Below, piece after piece: positions 63,135 to 64,000 of a DNA stretch of 64,000 nucleotides (its first letter is position 1; every line of letters starts with the position of its first letter). A model generated the notes under the pieces. It was not told the origin of the DNA. It made no database searches and saw nothing but the letters and a program-made list of their open reading frames with translations. Source of the DNA: an uncultured Lachnospiraceae bacterium (GTDB lineage Bacteria; Bacillota; Clostridia; Lachnospirales; Lachnospiraceae); the NCBI GenBank assembly GCA_947625775.1, contig CANQPM010000008.1, positions 89,606 through 153,605 on the forward strand. The letters run 5' to 3'. The position numbers were made by a program, and so were the translations under genes.

Positions 63135-63938
63135 CTAACGCTCATACAAATCCGCAAATTTCACCAGCTCATCACGTATCTTTATATGCTGCGGACAGAT
63201 GCGCTCGCATTTCCCGCATTTGATGCACTCCGATGCATTGCCATGGTTCATCGAATACCTCTCATAATACATATTCGTCTTCTTCCCCGTAGCCGCATAC
63301 ATATTGTATAAGCCAAAATACGCAGGAATATTTATATTCTGAGGACACTCCTCCATACAGTATTTACAGTTTGTGCAGGGCGTAATGCTGTCATTTACAA
63401 TATCCGTAATCCGTTCAAGCATTTTCTGCTCGTCGCCGTTCAGCGGCTTAAAATCCTTCATATACGAAACATTATCCTTCACCTGCTCCAAGCTGCTCAT
63501 ACCACTGAGCACCATCATCACATTGTCAAGCGATGCGGCATAGCGTATAGCGTAAGACGCAGGCGAACCCTCAGCGCCGCACTCCTTCATCACGTCCATA
63601 GCCTTATCGGGAAGCGCGGCAAGGCTTCCGCCCTTCACAGGCTCCATCACTATAATCTTCTTGCCATGGCGGCAAGCCACATCATAGCAAGCCCCCGACT
63701 GAATGGCAGGGCTGTTCCAGTCAAGGTAATTGATTTGAAGCTGCACCATATCCATCTCAGGATATTTTGTCAAAATCTCATCAAGCAGCTGCGGATCATC
63801 ATGATAAGAAAATCCGATATTCTTCACCAGCCCGCGCTCCTTCAAGCCGCATATAAATTCAAAGCCCCCAAATTTAAGAGTATTGCCGTAGCGCTCCTTG
63901 CCCATATTGTGCAGAAGATAATAGTCTGCTTGTGTCAA
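63135..63938 (-). pseudogene. Aldo/keto reductase with C-terminal 4Fe-4S domain, 5'-truncated
   Basis: The frame begins without an ATG (at best TTG 63938) at TQADYYLLHNMGKERYGNT, which is inside the barrel of the ferredoxin-fused aldo/keto reductases. The N-terminal about 105 residues with the first NADPH-site elements and the catalytic Tyr are absent. The C-terminus is whole, with CTNCKYCMEECP and CIKCGKCERICP for two 4Fe-4S clusters. Upstream, the frame is open only to a TAG at 63990, across the hairpin at 63970. The gene therefore appears cut off at its 5' end; the real upstream part, if any, is outside the window. Confidence 0.75.
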
Positions 63939-63969
63939 GTAAGGAATAAAAAAAATTTCATTTTTTTGC

Positions 63970-63998
63970 GAGCCACAGGCAAAGCCTGCCTATGGCTC
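63970..63998. repeat. Hairpin at the broken end of the aldo/keto reductase
   Basis: GAGCCACAGGC at 63970-63980 pairs with GCCTATGGCTC at 63988-63998 with one mismatch around a 7-base loop. On the minus strand A and T runs follow. It could be a terminator of an upstream gene, or the end of an inserted element. Confidence 0.6.
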
Positions 63999-64000
63999 AT

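Noticed and set aside
1..64000. tRNA and rRNA genes
   Set aside because: No cloverleaf with a TTCGANTC arm or rRNA segment was recognised by reading; a tRNAscan run would be needed to exclude them.

Overview
The window looks like the chromosome of a low-to-moderate GC member of the Clostridia, probably a gut Lachnospiraceae-type organism. The evidence is strong GGAGG-type ribosome binding sites, an AddAB (not RecBCD) nuclease, an aspS-gatCAB operon behind a T-box leader, ECF sigma/ABC modules, an SdpRI pair and a vanG-type D-Ala-D-Ser cluster. The genus assignment is inference. No rRNA, tRNA, CRISPR array or complete insertion sequence was seen.

Layout. 0-2.5 kb: the start of a YgjP-type metallopeptidase (cut by the window edge), a PIN/RelB-type toxin-antitoxin pair, and a Panacea-domain antitoxin with an unrecognised partner gene. 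2.6-11 kb: a complete vanG-like set (vanR, vanS, vanG, vanXY, vanT, all on the minus strand). It is split between vanS and vanG by two DNA methyltransferase genes on the plus strand, and vanXY carries a four-fold internal repeat. 11-21.6 kb: flavin reductase, CPBP protease, addB-addA and pepF. 21.7-27 kb: a 218-bp nested palindrome, a DUF4261 protein, an alpha/beta hydrolase with a divergent LysR regulator, sdpR-sdpI with a clear promoter and operator, a DUF5713 protein, and remnants of sdpI and lysR copies.

27-36.6 kb is the accessory part. Three copies of an Rpn-type PD-(D/E)XK nuclease gene (two intact, one internally deleted) surround an AT-rich group of immunity-like genes and a sigma factor/membrane protein/ABC transporter operon. 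A PPOX-Rpn block is present twice, once intact and once decayed. 36.7-42.3 kb: the aspS-gatC-gatA-gatB operon, led by a T-box whose specifier loop contains the overlapping Glu/Asn codons GAAC. 42.3-50.2 kb: a truncated PIN toxin with its antitoxin, an MBOAT/SGNH surface O-acylation pair in which the MBOAT gene is frameshifted at a G9 tract, two ECF sigma/membrane-partner modules, and a UPF0175/DUF3368 toxin-antitoxin pair. 50.3-64 kb: a SWIM-SNF2 helicase, a DUF3795-aminoglycoside-phosphotransferase-like fusion, a nucleoside phosphorylase, a heterodimeric ABC exporter interleaved with a duplicated NUDIX-GNAT pair, an SDR plus SnoaL-like pair, and a 5'-truncated ferredoxin-type aldo/keto reductase at the right edge.

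How it works together. VanT should make D-Ser, VanG should ligate D-Ala to D-Ser, and VanXY should destroy D-Ala-ending precursors, under VanRS control. AspRS and GatCAB supply Asn-tRNA and/or Gln-tRNA by transamidation, with transcription read out by uncharged tRNA. The 27-36 kb region shows repeated duplication, internal deletion and decay.
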